The notes: generated by a model not told the origin, from the sequence alone. A stretch of 64,000 nucleotides of DNA from Bradyrhizobium elkanii USDA 76 (GCF_023278185.1 NZ_CP066356.1:5076001-5140000), one strand, 5' to 3'. Positions 14,224 to 24,049 are shown, counted from the stretch's first letter. Translations and numbers: made by a program.

Positions 14224-15129
14224 TCAGGTCGGACCGCCCCGGTTGCCGGATTTCAGCGAAGCCAGGGCGTGCGAGCTCTGCACGCTGCCTCTCCTCGCGG
14301 TGAAGAAGACGTACAGCAAGCAGACGTCGATCAGGATCGTGCCGGCCATGACGCTGTAGGCCCACGGGCTTTCCATCAGCTTCACTTCGATCAACACGCG
14401 CGACAGGCCGAATCCCACGACCCACGCATCGAAGCTCATGCAGATCCGGCGAAACGTCTCGGCGTCCAGCCGCCGGATCAGCCAGGCACCGAGCGGTATG
14501 CCGAGGACAACGCAGGGAACGAGCACGAACAGGAGGCTCCGGCTCTCGTCGATGAACAGACCGAGCTTGTAGTACGCGATTGCAGTCAGGCTGGACTCCG
14601 TCACCCGAACCAGTGCGAGGCCGGCCCGGAACTCATCTTTGACGAGGCCCTGATTGTTGAAAAGGATCGCCAGCGGCGGGCCCGAAATGGTCGTGACCGA
14701 GTACAAGACCCCGAGCATCGTTCCAAAAGGCAAACCGACCAGCCATTGCAACTGGATCGGCCTCCGCCAACCGGCCGCCTGCAGCAGAATGAGCGGCAGA
14801 ATGATCGAGTAGGTGGCGAACTTGGTCCAGCCAGGCTGAAGCGACGTCAGCGCAAAGGCTCCGACCGCGATGCCGGGCAGCATGCCGATGAGAATAGGCA
14901 GCACGCGCCGCCACACGGCCGGAACACCACTCAGGTTGATGCACAGAACATACAGATTGACGAAGACTTCGACGATCACCACCGCGGGATTGAGGACGCG
15001 GTTGGTGTAGAAGACGAGCGCGACCGGCACCGTGAGCGAGGAAAACCCGTAACCAAGCGCGCCGTTTACAAACGCCGCAAACAGCGCGATCACGGCAAGA
15101 ACGATCACAGCAGAATCAATCGAAAGCAT
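14224..15129 (-). CDS. sulfite exporter TauE/SafE family permease
   Basis: A 301-residue membrane protein with about eight to nine hydrophobic segments in the two-repeat layout of the TauE/SafE (DUF81) family. The first repeat has AAFVNGALGYGFSSLTVP, the typical G-x-G-x(2)-F loop, and the second has YSVTTISGPPLAILF. Members export sulfite, sulfoacetate or other organic anions across the inner membrane. The tail after the last helix is hydrophilic. The gene ends eight bases from the amidohydrolase stop, on the other strand. Substrate unknown. Confidence 0.85.
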   Translation of the reverse strand: MLSIDSAVIVLAVIALFAAFVNGALGYGFSSLTVPVALVFYTNRVLNPAVVIVEVFVNLYVLCINLSGVPAVWRRVLPILIGMLPGIAVGAFALTSLQPGWTKFATYSIILPLILLQAAGWRRPIQLQWLVGLPFGTMLGVLYSVTTISGPPLAILFNNQGLVKDEFRAGLALVRVTESSLTAIAYYKLGLFIDESRSLLFVLVPCVVLGIPLGAWLIRRLDAETFRRICMSFDAWVVGFGLSRVLIEVKLMESPWAYSVMAGTILIDVCLLYVFFTARRGSVQSSHALASLKSGNRGGPT

Positions 15130-15166
15130 CTCTGGCTTTTACCGGATCAGTCGCCTTGCCCACGGC

Positions 15167-15172
15167 ATTATA
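15167..15172 (-). promoter_or_regulatory. -10 element for the TauE-like gene
   Basis: The minus strand reads TATAAT about 38 bases upstream of the start codon at 15129. The -35 region is weak. The rest of the 15130-15483 gap shows no gene or other structure I can support. Confidence 0.4.
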
Positions 15173-15483
15173 ACCCAACGAAGGGGACGCGGTGCCGAAA
15201 GCTGATCGGCCCCACAGGTCGCGATCCCATCCATTCGTCGGGCCAACAAAGCTCCTGCGCCTGGAACGCCACGGACCTGCCGCCGGTCAGGAACCTGTCC
15301 GGGTGCCGCCCTCGGCCTTGAGCTGATCAAGGCCCGCAACGGCACCGTTCCAACCCGCTTTCGTAAGGCACCGTGGCATATTGGTCACGAGAACGGCATC
15401 AGACCGGTTTGCAATCCGCTGAACTTGCTGCCATTTCTTCGGCACGCATCGCTTTGGTGCCATCAAAGGGGCCCGTCCGGCTC

Positions 15484-16521
15484 ATGTTGTTGCTTGAGTC
15501 GCTTCCAACCGTTATCGGCGCCGCCGCCATTGCCCCCGCATTGCTGGTGTTGTGGCTCGTCATCGCCGCCGACGAGCGCCCCGGACCGCCGGTTCAGGTG
15601 TGGCTCGCCTTCGTGCTCGGCGCGGCCAGCATCTCGCTGCTCGGCCTCGCGCGAATTCCCTTCAACGCGCTGCTCGCCATTCCCGACAATCCCTGGGCGA
15701 CGCAGGCGGTGCGTGCAGCTTTCGGCGTCGCCGCACCGGAGGAGATCGTCAAGGTTCTCGTCATCGTCGCGATCTCGACGCGGCGCCGCGCCTTCGCCGA
15801 TCCGATGGATACGGTGGTCTATGGCGCGGCCGCCGGACTTGGATTTGCCGCCTATGAGAACCTCGCCTATCTGGTCCAGCACAAGGACATGTGGCGCGCG
15901 CTCGCGGCGTTGCGCAGCGTGCTCACGGTGCCGTTCCACGGCGCGCTTGGTATCATCGCCGGCGCCTATCTTGCGATCGCGCGCTCCGGGGGCGCGCTCG
16001 GCGCCTACCGGGGTCACCGCGACTGGGCGCGCATCACGAACTGGGCGCTGGTGCTGGTCGCACCGGTCGCGCTGCACGCGGCGTTCGATTTTCCGCTGCT
16101 CGCGCTCCAGCGCATCCCCGACCTCGGCTCGACCACGCGGCTGCTGCTCGGCTCGGCCAGCGTGCTGATCGGCTTCTCCTCGATCGGTTTTGCAATCCGT
16201 CTGGTGCACCGCCTCGGCAAGCATCATGCCCCGCGCACCGACATTGCGCGCGAACGGCTGAGCCAGCTGCGGCGGATGTGGGCGCTGCTGCTGATCGGCG
16301 GCGGCGCCGGCTTTGCCGGCGTCTCCTTCCTGCTCACCTCGCTGCATCATTGGTACGTCAATCCCGAGCGCAATGCGTCGTTCATCCTGGTCCCGATCGG
16401 CTTCACCTCGATCCTGATCGGACTGGCGCTGCTGATCGCGACCACCGCGGTCTACTTCCTCGGCCGCAACCGGATGCGGACCGTCTCGGAGGGCTTTCCG
16501 TCCGCACCGAGCCAGAGTTAG
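15484..16521 (+). CDS. PrsW-like glutamic intramembrane protease
   Basis: A 345-residue polytopic membrane protein. It carries the motifs of the PrsW/CPBP-like protease group: APEEIVK with the paired glutamates E86-E87 and K90, FAAYEN (E125-N126), PFHGALG (H152) and LHAAFDF (H198), each within a hydrophobic segment. Such enzymes cut membrane proteins within the bilayer, for example anti-sigma factors. I choose the ATG at 15484 because the first hydrophobic segment begins there; the frame can be extended to a GTG at 15373, but that part looks non-coding. No sigma/anti-sigma gene is adjacent. Confidence 0.85.
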   Translation: MLLLESLPTVIGAAAIAPALLVLWLVIAADERPGPPVQVWLAFVLGAASISLLGLARIPFNALLAIPDNPWATQAVRAAFGVAAPEEIVKVLVIVAISTRRRAFADPMDTVVYGAAAGLGFAAYENLAYLVQHKDMWRALAALRSVLTVPFHGALGIIAGAYLAIARSGGALGAYRGHRDWARITNWALVLVAPVALHAAFDFPLLALQRIPDLGSTTRLLLGSASVLIGFSSIGFAIRLVHRLGKHHAPRTDIARERLSQLRRMWALLLIGGGAGFAGVSFLLTSLHHWYVNPERNASFILVPIGFTSILIGLALLIATTAVYFLGRNRMRTVSEGFPSAPSQS

Positions 16522-16573
16522 GATAACGCCCGCACGCGCGAAGCCTTTACGTTCGCTGATCCGGAGAGCCGCG

Positions 16574-17146
16574 ATGACCCTGTCCAACGACCTCGACAAG
16601 CTGCGATCGGAAATGCAGGCCGCGGTGAAGGCGCACTGGAAGGCGTTCCTGTTCGAAGGCATCCTGCTCGTGATCCTCGGCATCGCCGCGATGATCGTGC
16701 CGACATTCGCGAGCCTCGCCGTCACCATCTTCCTCGGCTGGATGTTCCTGATCTCAGGCATCGGCGGGCTGATCGTGACGTTCTGGGCGCGCAACATGCC
16801 GGGCTTCTGGTGGTCGCTGATTTCGGCCGCGCTCGCCGTGCTGGCCGGCATGGTGCTGCTCGCCCGTCCGATGCAGGGCGTGCTGACCCTGACCATCGTG
16901 GTCGGTGCCTATTTCCTCGCCGAGGGCGTCGCCACCATCATGTACGCGCTGGAGCACCGCCGCGAATTGTCGGGACGCTGGTCCTGGCTGCTGATCGCCG
17001 GCCTGATGGACATCGTGATCGCCTTCTTCATCATCGCCGGCTTGCCGGAATCCGCGGGATGGGCGATCGGCCTCCTCGTCGGCCTCAATCTGATGTTCGG
17101 CGGTGCGACCCTGATCGGCATGGCGTTGGCGGCGCGCAACACCTGA
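16574..17146 (+). CDS. HdeD family membrane protein (DUF308)
   Basis: A 190-residue inner-membrane protein with six predicted helices, each pair separated by short loops: FEGILLVILGIAAMIVP, AVTIFLGWMFLISGI, SLISAALAVLAGMVLLARP, TIVVGAYFLAEGVATIM, LLIAGLMDIVIAFFIIAG, GLLVGLNLMFGGATLI. This is the DUF308 repeat layout of HdeD, linked in E. coli to acid resistance. The ATG follows GGAGAG. It lies 50 bases after the PrsW-like gene and may be co-transcribed with it. Confidence 0.85.
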   Translation: MTLSNDLDKLRSEMQAAVKAHWKAFLFEGILLVILGIAAMIVPTFASLAVTIFLGWMFLISGIGGLIVTFWARNMPGFWWSLISAALAVLAGMVLLARPMQGVLTLTIVVGAYFLAEGVATIMYALEHRRELSGRWSWLLIAGLMDIVIAFFIIAGLPESAGWAIGLLVGLNLMFGGATLIGMALAARNT

Positions 17147-17177
17147 CGCCGAACCGCGGGGGGCTTGCATTTGGGGG

Positions 17178-17206
17178 GTGACAGCCCCAAATCCCTGCGC
17201 TATAGA
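17178..17206 (+). promoter_or_regulatory. promoter of the aroG leader
   Basis: GTGACA (17178-17183) and TATAGA (17201-17206) are 17 bases apart, a good housekeeping promoter. The expected start of transcription, seven to nine bases after the -10 box, coincides with the leader peptide ATG at 17215, implying a leaderless mRNA. Confidence 0.6.
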
Positions 17207-17214
17207 CCCGCCCC

Positions 17215-17295
17215 ATGATCACATCAGCCACCAGCTATTTTTGGTACTTTAGCTACGACAGCTCGCTGGCGGCAGGAGGATCGCGCTCAATCTGA
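17215..17295 (+). CDS. aromatic leader peptide upstream of DAHP synthase
   Basis: A 26-codon frame encodes MITSATSYFWYFSYDSSLAA followed by GGSRSI. Six of the seven codons at 17236-17256 are Tyr, Phe or Trp (Y-F-W-Y-F-S-Y). This is the composition of an attenuator leader peptide that senses charged tRNA for all three aromatic amino acids. There is no Shine-Dalgarno before the ATG, and the promoter position suggests translation starts at the very 5' end of the transcript, as is known for the trp leader of Sinorhizobium meliloti. The aromatic codons lie between the two arms of the first hairpin of the attenuator. Confidence 0.8.
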   Translation: MITSATSYFWYFSYDSSLAAGGSRSI

Positions 17296-17345
17296 AGAAT
17301 TGCAGCAAACGTCCAAAACAAGCCGCCAGACCTGGCGGCTTTTTT
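17227..17345 (+). promoter_or_regulatory. transcription attenuator controlling aroG
   Basis: Four segments form the classical alternatives. Segment 1 (17227-17235) pairs with segment 2 (17265-17273), eight of nine positions. Segment 2 (17266-17273) pairs with segment 3 (17322-17329) in a perfect 8-bp antiterminator. Segment 3 pairs with segment 4 (17320-17329 with 17332-17341) in a perfect terminator followed by a T run (17340-17345). A ribosome stalled on the aromatic codons would cover segment 1, free segment 2 for segment 3, and let transcription reach aroG. Confidence 0.85.
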
Positions 17346-17382
17346 GTGTGCCGGCAGGTCCCGAACTCCAAAGGAGCCAGCC

Positions 17383-18468
<1,086 letters not shown>

Positions 18469-18534
18469 CGCGGCCGAACGGATTGAGCGTTGCCGGCGGG
18501 GCGGATATCGCGCCTCGCCGGTCAGCTGCGTGGG

Positions 18535-18801
18535 TTAGCAGCCACGGCAGATGCTCTTGATCTTCTTGTCGAGCGCCGCGTCTTCCTTATTGGCCTGACT
18601 GTTCGGATCGCTGATGTTCTTTTCGCTGGGGACGTCGCCGCGGCGTGGCTGACGATGTCCGATCGGCGCCTCCGGCACCCCCGCCCCCTTCTGCATGGAG
18701 GACGATCCGCCCTGCTGCTGCGCCCAGGCTTGGGAGATGCCAAGCTGGGGCGCTCCGGCCGCAACCATCATCAGAGCCATCAACAAAACTGTCTTCCGCA
18801 T
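18535..18801 (-). CDS. 88-residue exported hypothetical protein
   Basis: From the ATG at 18801, preceded by a purine-rich GGAGACGCGAG, the protein has a signal peptide (KTVLLMALMMVAAGAP..QAWA) and a hydrophilic mature part rich in Gln, Ser and Lys that ends KIKSICRGC with two cysteines. No family recognised. It converges with aroG and may be the last gene of the leftward epmA-epmB group. Confidence 0.7.
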   Translation of the reverse strand: MRKTVLLMALMMVAAGAPQLGISQAWAQQQGGSSSMQKGAGVPEAPIGHRQPRRGDVPSEKNISDPNSQANKEDAALDKKIKSICRGC

Positions 18802-18823
18802 CTCGCGTCTCCGCTTCTCAACC

Positions 18824-19036
18824 CTATCGCGCCCGTTCCGGGACCTCGACGGTAGCACAGTTGCGTCGCCCCTGCGCTGCGCAATCCTGTACCTTCCGTA
18901 TATCGGCCATCGTGCCAAGGAGCCAGATTCCCGCGGCGGCCAGCACCACAAAGAAGCCGAACATCACAGCATTTTCGATGCTGCGGTTGCCCTCGTCCTC
19001 GGGCGGTTCCTGCCGTCCGTCCCCGGGCCCGCTCAT
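18824..19036 (-). CDS. 70-residue single-pass membrane protein
   Basis: From the ATG at 19036, with TGAGG upstream. A charged N-terminus (SGPGDGRQEPPEDEGNRS) precedes one hydrophobic helix (AVMFGFFVVLAAAGIWLLG) and a basic tail with two cysteines (VQDCAAQGRRNCATVEV). It starts seven bases after the epmB stop, so it is probably in the epmA-epmB transcript. No family recognised. Confidence 0.65.
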   Translation of the reverse strand: MSGPGDGRQEPPEDEGNRSIENAVMFGFFVVLAAAGIWLLGTMADIRKVQDCAAQGRRNCATVEVPERAR

Positions 19037-19043
19037 CGCCGCC

Positions 19044-20135
19044 TCAGGATTGCGGCGGGTAAAGATGAACGTCGCCGCAATAATCGACGATACGGTAGCG
19101 CCGTTCCACCGGATCTTCACGTTCGCGGGAAACCGGCTGCGACAAATAGCTCGGGCCGATCGGCGCCTTGCCGTGGCCGCCGGGAATGTCGAGCACATAA
19201 TCCGGCTGACAAAGTCCGGAGACACGCCCTCGCAACGCCCGCATCAATTCCTGCCCGGCTTCGATCGTGGTGCGCAAATGCGCGGTGCCAGGCGCAAGGT
19301 CGCCGTGATGCAGATAATAGGGCTTGATCCGGCACTCCACGAAGCCGCGCATCAACGCCTCGAGCGTCGCAGCATCGTCATTGACGCCGCGCAGCAGGAC
19401 GGACTGGCTCACCAAGGGAATGCCGGCGTCGGCAAGGCGCGCGCACGCTGCGCGGGCATTGTTGCTCAGCTCACGCGGATGGTTGGCGTGGATCGCAATC
19501 CAGGTCGTCGCGCCTTCGACCCGCAATGCCGCGATCATCTCGGGATTGATACGGCCCGGATCGGCGATCGGAACCCGGGTGTGGAGGCGAACGATCTTCA
19601 CATGATCGATCCCGGCGAGATCGGCCATGATCTCGGTCAGCCTGCGCGGCGACAGCATCAAGGGATCGCCGCCGGTCAGGATGACTTCCCAGATCTCCGG
19701 ATGGCTGCGGATGTAATCCAGCCCCGCACGGTAGGCGTCATCGGACAAGGCCGAGGCCTTTCCCGGCCCGACCATTTCGCGCCGGAAACAGAACCGGCAA
19801 TACACCGCGCAGACATGGACGAGCTTGAACAACACCCTATCGGGATAGCGATGCACGATTCCGGCGACCGGCGAATGCGCATCGTCGCCGATCGGATCGG
19901 CGCTCTCGCCCGGCTGCTCGACGAGTTCGTCGGCGCTCGGGATGAACTGCCGCGCGATCGGGTCGGCGGGATCGGCCGGATCAATCAGCGCGGCGAGCTC
20001 CGGCGTCACCGCGACCGCGTAGCGCGCAGCGACCCGCTCGAGCCCGGCAAGTGCTGCGACCGGCGCGAGCCCGGCATCAACCAGCTCGCGCGGCTGTCGC
20101 AGCGTCGCCGCCAGTTTTGGATCGATCCTGTTCAT
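19044..20135 (-). CDS. epmB: EF-P (R)-beta-lysylation lysine 2,3-aminomutase
   Basis: A 363-residue radical SAM enzyme of the KamA family. The cluster-binding motif CAVYCRFC (Cys109, 113, 116) is followed by GDPL and, near the end, PGGHGK, whose lysine is the expected PLP attachment site. EpmB turns alpha-lysine into (R)-beta-lysine, which EpmA then attaches to elongation factor P. The start codon overlaps the epmA stop in ATGA, showing translational coupling, and efp is encoded nearby on the other strand. It is somewhat longer than the E. coli enzyme at the N-terminus. Confidence 0.93.
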   Translation of the reverse strand: MNRIDPKLAATLRQPRELVDAGLAPVAALAGLERVAARYAVAVTPELAALIDPADPADPIARQFIPSADELVEQPGESADPIGDDAHSPVAGIVHRYPDRVLFKLVHVCAVYCRFCFRREMVGPGKASALSDDAYRAGLDYIRSHPEIWEVILTGGDPLMLSPRRLTEIMADLAGIDHVKIVRLHTRVPIADPGRINPEMIAALRVEGATTWIAIHANHPRELSNNARAACARLADAGIPLVSQSVLLRGVNDDAATLEALMRGFVECRIKPYYLHHGDLAPGTAHLRTTIEAGQELMRALRGRVSGLCQPDYVLDIPGGHGKAPIGPSYLSQPVSREREDPVERRYRIVDYCGDVHLYPPQS

Positions 20136-21184
20136 GTCTCTCCCGCAGGCGGCGTCCAGACCACCTGATCAATTCGTGGCGCGCCACTCGCCAGCATCAC
20201 CAGCCGGTCGAAGCCGAGCGCGACGCCGCTGGCTTCCGGCATCTGGCCGACCGCGGCAAGGAAGTCGTCGTCGAGCGGATAGCGCTCGCCATAACGGCGG
20301 GCCTTCTCGTCCATCGCTGCGGTGAAACGATGGCGCTGCTCGGCCGCGTCGGTCAGCTCGCCAAAGCCGTTGGCGAGCTCGACGCCGCAGGCATAGACCT
20401 CGAAACGCTCGGCGACATCAGGATCGCCGGCCTTGGTGCGCGCCAGCGCGGCCTCTGGCGAGGGATATTCGAACAGCACCGTCAGACGGCCCTGCCCCAG
20501 TTGGGGCTCGACATGCTCGACCAGCACTTTGCTGAAGATATCGGACCAGGTGTCGTCATCTGCAACCCGCACCCGCGCTGCTGCAGCCGCCGCAAGCGCC
20601 TCGCGATCGCCCGCGCCGCCCGTGATCGTCGCCAACAGATCGATGCCGGCGAAGCGCTCGAAAGCTGCCGCGACCGTCAGCAACTCCGGCTCGGCAAAGG
20701 GATCGGCCGTCCGGCCGCGGAAGGAGAACCGCCCGATCCCGGTCGCCTGCGCCGCATGGGCGATCACGACGATCGTGTCCGCCATGATGGCGTCATAGCC
20801 GGCATTGGCGCGGTACCATTCCAGCATGGTGAATTCGGGCAGATGCAGGTCGCCGCGCTCGCGGTCGCGGAACACCCGCGCGAACTCGTAAATCTTCGGC
20901 TCGCCGGCCGCGAGCAGCTTCTTGCAGGCGAACTCCGGCGAGGTGCGCAGATAGCGCGGCGCAAGTGAGCCATCGGCCTGCCTGAGCTCGGTGCGGGGAG
21001 CGTGCAGATGGGTCTCGTTGCCCGGCGAGACCTGCAGGATCGCGGTCTCGACCTCGGCAAATCCCTGCTCCTCGAACCAGGCGCGCACCGCTCGCGTGAT
21101 CGCGGTCCGCGCCTGCAGGAACGGCCTGCGGTCGGCATAGCGCTGCGGCGACCACCAGGGCGACGGCCGGTCATGAGCTGTCAT
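20132..21184 (-). CDS. epmA: EF-P lysine aminoacylase (lysyl-tRNA synthetase paralogue)
   Basis: A 350-residue class II aminoacyl-tRNA-synthetase-like protein without the tRNA anticodon-binding domain, as in EpmA (GenX/PoxA). Motif 2 is in KIYEFARVFRDRERGDLHLP, then PEFTMLEWYRA; the amino-acid pocket appears in VELANGFGELTD and motif 3 in GVALGFDRLVMLASG. It ligates beta-lysine to a conserved lysine of EF-P. It precedes and overlaps epmB by four bases and lies about 500 bases from efp, transcribed the other way. Confidence 0.93.
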   Translation of the reverse strand: MTAHDRPSPWWSPQRYADRRPFLQARTAITRAVRAWFEEQGFAEVETAILQVSPGNETHLHAPRTELRQADGSLAPRYLRTSPEFACKKLLAAGEPKIYEFARVFRDRERGDLHLPEFTMLEWYRANAGYDAIMADTIVVIAHAAQATGIGRFSFRGRTADPFAEPELLTVAAAFERFAGIDLLATITGGAGDREALAAAAAARVRVADDDTWSDIFSKVLVEHVEPQLGQGRLTVLFEYPSPEAALARTKAGDPDVAERFEVYACGVELANGFGELTDAAEQRHRFTAAMDEKARRYGERYPLDDDFLAAVGQMPEASGVALGFDRLVMLASGAPRIDQVVWTPPAGET

Positions 21185-21323
21185 CGCCAGAGCATCCTCA
21201 TGGATTCAACATCAACGAGCCGCCATCCGCACTCAAGAGTCCTGCACAACCGATTGATTCCACACAAGTTCATAAGCCCGCACAACCCCGGCCTCCGCGG
21301 CACGCGGCAAGGCTGGTCCCTTC

Positions 21324-21527
21324 TTGTCGAAAGACGCGCAGCTTGTCCATGCGCGCCCGGCTGAACCTGAACGACCGCTCGACATCCAAGGAGAGGAAAC
21401 GCCTTTCCCCTGGCTCGAGGACTGGCGCTGCCTCTACGATCTGAAGACCGGCACATTTTCGGTTCCTGCGAGCTTTGCCGAGCACAACCGGACGGCGCTG
21501 AAAACGCCCGATCCGGCCCGAAAATAG
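21324..21527 (+). CDS. 67-residue hypothetical protein before efp
   Basis: The frame starts with TTG at 21324, with AAGG about 12 bases upstream, and encodes a soluble protein whose core is PFPWLEDWRCLYDLKTGTFS, then VPASFAEHNRTALKTPD. The density of aromatic and charged residues and regular codon use make it a real gene in my judgement. It is divergent from epmA and reads in the direction of efp, 166 bases before it. No family recognised. Confidence 0.6.
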   Translation: MSKDAQLVHARPAEPERPLDIQGEETPFPWLEDWRCLYDLKTGTFSVPASFAEHNRTALKTPDPARK

Positions 21528-21692
21528 GGGCCGCTCGGCGCGGCCGGGACGGTTGGCAACCTTGCGAATTCGGCCGCAAAAGACTGGCATCTCAGGGACA
21601 AATCAGTATGTTGCAGCCCGAAATCGCCGCCATGGCCGAGGGGCAGCCGATCCGGTTGGCGCCCTTAGGCTCTCAAATTCAGGAAAACACCT

Positions 21693-22259
21693 TTGAAAGT
21701 TATCGCCAGTTCCATCCGCAAGGGCAATGTCATCGAGCAGGACGGCAAGCTCTATGTGGTCCTTTCCGCCGAGAACATTCATCCCGGCAAAGGCACCCCG
21801 GTCAGCCAGATCGAAATGCGCCGCATCGGCGACGGCGTGAAGGTCTCGGAGCGCTACAAGACCACCGACCAGGTCGAGAAGGCCACCGTCGAGGACCACA
21901 ACTACAACTACCTCTATGAAGATGGCGACGGCTTCCACTTCATGAACAACGACAACTACGACCAGGTCCAGGTCTCCAAGGAGATCGTCGGCTCGTCTGC
22001 GCCGTATCTGCAGGAGAACATGACCGTGAAGCTCTCGATGCACGAGGGCAACCCGGTCGCGATTCAGCTGCCGCAGCGCGTGACGCTGGAAGTGGTCGAG
22101 ACCGAGCCGGTGACCAAGGGCCAGACCGCCTCCTCGTCCTACAAGCCGGCCATGCTGTCCAACGGACTGCGCACCGGCGTGCCGCCGCACATCACCACGG
22201 GCACCCGCATCGTGGTCATGACCGAGGACGGTTCCTACGTCGAACGCGCAAAGGACTGA
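21693..22259 (+). CDS. efp: elongation factor P
   Basis: A 188-residue three-domain translation factor that binds between the P and E sites and relieves stalling at proline runs. The N-terminal KOW-like domain has the loop IHPGKGTP, where K33 is the site modified by EpmA and EpmB; the OB domains follow, with [20 protein letters not shown] and the C-terminal [19 protein letters not shown]. The start codon is TTG, with CAGGA ten bases upstream, and no in-frame ATG fits the family start [12 protein letters not shown] 13-bp inverted repeat follows the stop. Confidence 0.97.
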   Translation: MKVIASSIRKGNVIEQDGKLYVVLSAENIHPGKGTPVSQIEMRRIGDGVKVSERYKTTDQVEKATVEDHNYNYLYEDGDGFHFMNNDNYDQVQVSKEIVGSSAPYLQENMTVKLSMHEGNPVAIQLPQRVTLEVVETEPVTKGQTASSSYKPAMLSNGLRTGVPPHITTGTRIVVMTEDGSYVERAKD

Positions 22260-22263
22260 GCGC

Positions 22264-22307
22264 TTGAGGCGCGGTGGGATTTGAAATGAATCGTCACCGC
22301 GCCTCAA
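22264..22307 (+). terminator. hairpin after efp
   Basis: TTGAGGCGCGGTG (22264-22276) pairs perfectly with 22295-22307 across an 18-base loop, followed by CTTGTTGG. It starts five bases after the efp stop and probably ends that transcript. Confidence 0.65.
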
Positions 22308-22387
22308 CTTGTTGGTTAAGCATCAACTTTACCGAAAACCGCTACACACTTTTCCGGAACTTGCTTTAGTCTCTCGGGCGATCAGAC

Positions 22388-23992
22388 ATGAGCCCGGGGA
22401 GTGTAGTGAACAGGAAGGTGGTCAGCTTCGTCAGTTGCTGGCTGGCAGCCCTGCTCTCGCCTCTTCTCGGCGCCCATGCCGACGAATTCCGAACGCCATC
22501 GATCTCGGCCATGCGGGTCGAATGGCGCGCCGTGCTCGACCAGTTGCGGCAGGAGATCGGCAGCCGCCCGGCCGTCGCCGCCGGCTTCACTTTCGCCGGA
22601 CAACGCCGCGTTCCCGCCACCGATCCGCGGGCGACGCCTGCGCTGGTGCAGTTGAACGCCGTGACAGCGCCGCTGTTTCCCGGCATCGCGCAGAGCCCGA
22701 TCCCGGTGCTGCTGCCGTTCGACCCCGCCAGCTATCTCGACGCGCGGCAAAACGGTGCGCCGGACAGCCTGTCGATCGCGCGCTATCAGGCCGACTTCCG
22801 CGCGGTCGATTTCTTCCATGCCGGTGCGTCGGGCTACGATGCCGTGTTCTCGCTCGACCCCGGTGCCGGCGACGGCCTGCCGCCGCGGACATTTGCCAAG
22901 CCGGTCGAGGTGCAGATTTCCGGCTCGATCCTGGTCTACGACCTCGCCGACCGGCTTGGCGGCAAGGGCGAGCCGGTCAAGACGCTGGCCGCGCAGTTTC
23001 CGGACCTGCGCCGCTTCATTCGCGAGGGCTATGTCCGCTACGCCTTCACCCGCTTCGGGATTCCCTATGTCGTGTCGATCCAGTGCCTCGACAGCGCGCC
23101 GCGGCCGAAGCGGCTGGCCTGCCGCGAGGCCTATCCGGTCGCCGAGCGCTTTCTGAAGGCCTTGCGCATCGCCGGCGGCCAGCCGTCGCGGCCGCGCAGC
23201 GACGTCGCCTCCGACATCGCCGAGCGGCCCGCCGCGCAATCCGCCGACTTCGCCTACCACCCGAGCGGCGACATCGTCGCGGGCAGCGGCGGCCGCAGGC
23301 AACAAGGCGGCCACGCCGACTTCACCGTCTATTCGCAGATCCGCTTTCCGCTCGAGAAGGCGCCGGCCTTCGCGCACTCGCAATCCTTCGCCAGGCGCAA
23401 GCCCGGCGCGGCCGTCGACGCGTATCCCTGGCAGGACAATTTCTGCGAGGCGCGCAGCTTCGAGGTCGGCCAATGCGCCAGCGGCTACGGCCATCAGGGC
23501 CAGGACATCCGGCCTGGCGCATGTCCGGTCGACAGCAAGGATGGCTGCGATCCCAAGCAGCAGGCGGTCGTTGCGGTGCGCGACAGCATCGTGATCCGCT
23601 CGGCGGAGCAGCAGGCCGCGACATTGCAGGTCAACACCCGCACCGAGCACGTCCGCTTCCGCTACATGCACATGAACCCGTCGGTGATGGATGCCGACGG
23701 CCTGCTCAACGGACGCCGCGTCAGCGAGGGCGAGAAGATCGGCGTGGTCTCGAACTATCTCGACCACCCCAACGGCACCTCGCGGCATCTGCATTTCGAC
23801 GTCCAGCTGTTCACGCGCGACGGCTGGCTGTGGGGCAATCCCTACACCACGCTGGTGTCGGCCTATGAGCGACTGATCCGCGGCCGTGGCCGCGAGATCG
23901 GACCGGAGCCCGGACCTGCGGCCGCCGTGGCCCATGCGCTGCCCGACGACGTCGTGCATCGGATCGACACCCAGGAAGGCGGCGGCAATTAG
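22388..23992 (+). CDS. M23 family metallopeptidase, exported
   Basis: A 534-residue protein with an N-terminal signal peptide (VVSFVSCWLAALLSPLLGAHA). The C-terminal LytM/M23 domain has GHQGQD (H369, D373), RYMHMNP and HLHFD (H467, H469), the zinc ligands and catalytic histidines of lysostaphin-type endopeptidases. It should cut peptide cross-links in the cell wall, acting in the periplasm. The first ~330 residues are unlike any domain I know. A GTG at 22406, with GGGGAG just upstream, may be the true start, since the signal peptide begins there. Part of its 3' end is duplicated at 24228. Confidence 0.88.
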   Translation: MSPGSVVNRKVVSFVSCWLAALLSPLLGAHADEFRTPSISAMRVEWRAVLDQLRQEIGSRPAVAAGFTFAGQRRVPATDPRATPALVQLNAVTAPLFPGIAQSPIPVLLPFDPASYLDARQNGAPDSLSIARYQADFRAVDFFHAGASGYDAVFSLDPGAGDGLPPRTFAKPVEVQISGSILVYDLADRLGGKGEPVKTLAAQFPDLRRFIREGYVRYAFTRFGIPYVVSIQCLDSAPRPKRLACREAYPVAERFLKALRIAGGQPSRPRSDVASDIAERPAAQSADFAYHPSGDIVAGSGGRRQQGGHADFTVYSQIRFPLEKAPAFAHSQSFARRKPGAAVDAYPWQDNFCEARSFEVGQCASGYGHQGQDIRPGACPVDSKDGCDPKQQAVVAVRDSIVIRSAEQQAATLQVNTRTEHVRFRYMHMNPSVMDADGLLNGRRVSEGEKIGVVSNYLDHPNGTSRHLHFDVQLFTRDGWLWGNPYTTLVSAYERLIRGRGREIGPEPGPAAAVAHALPDDVVHRIDTQEGGGN

Positions 23993-24049
23993 CGCGTTGT
24001 CGAGCGAAGCCTCTCCCGCACTTGATGCGGGATGGACCGCGTTCGGGGC

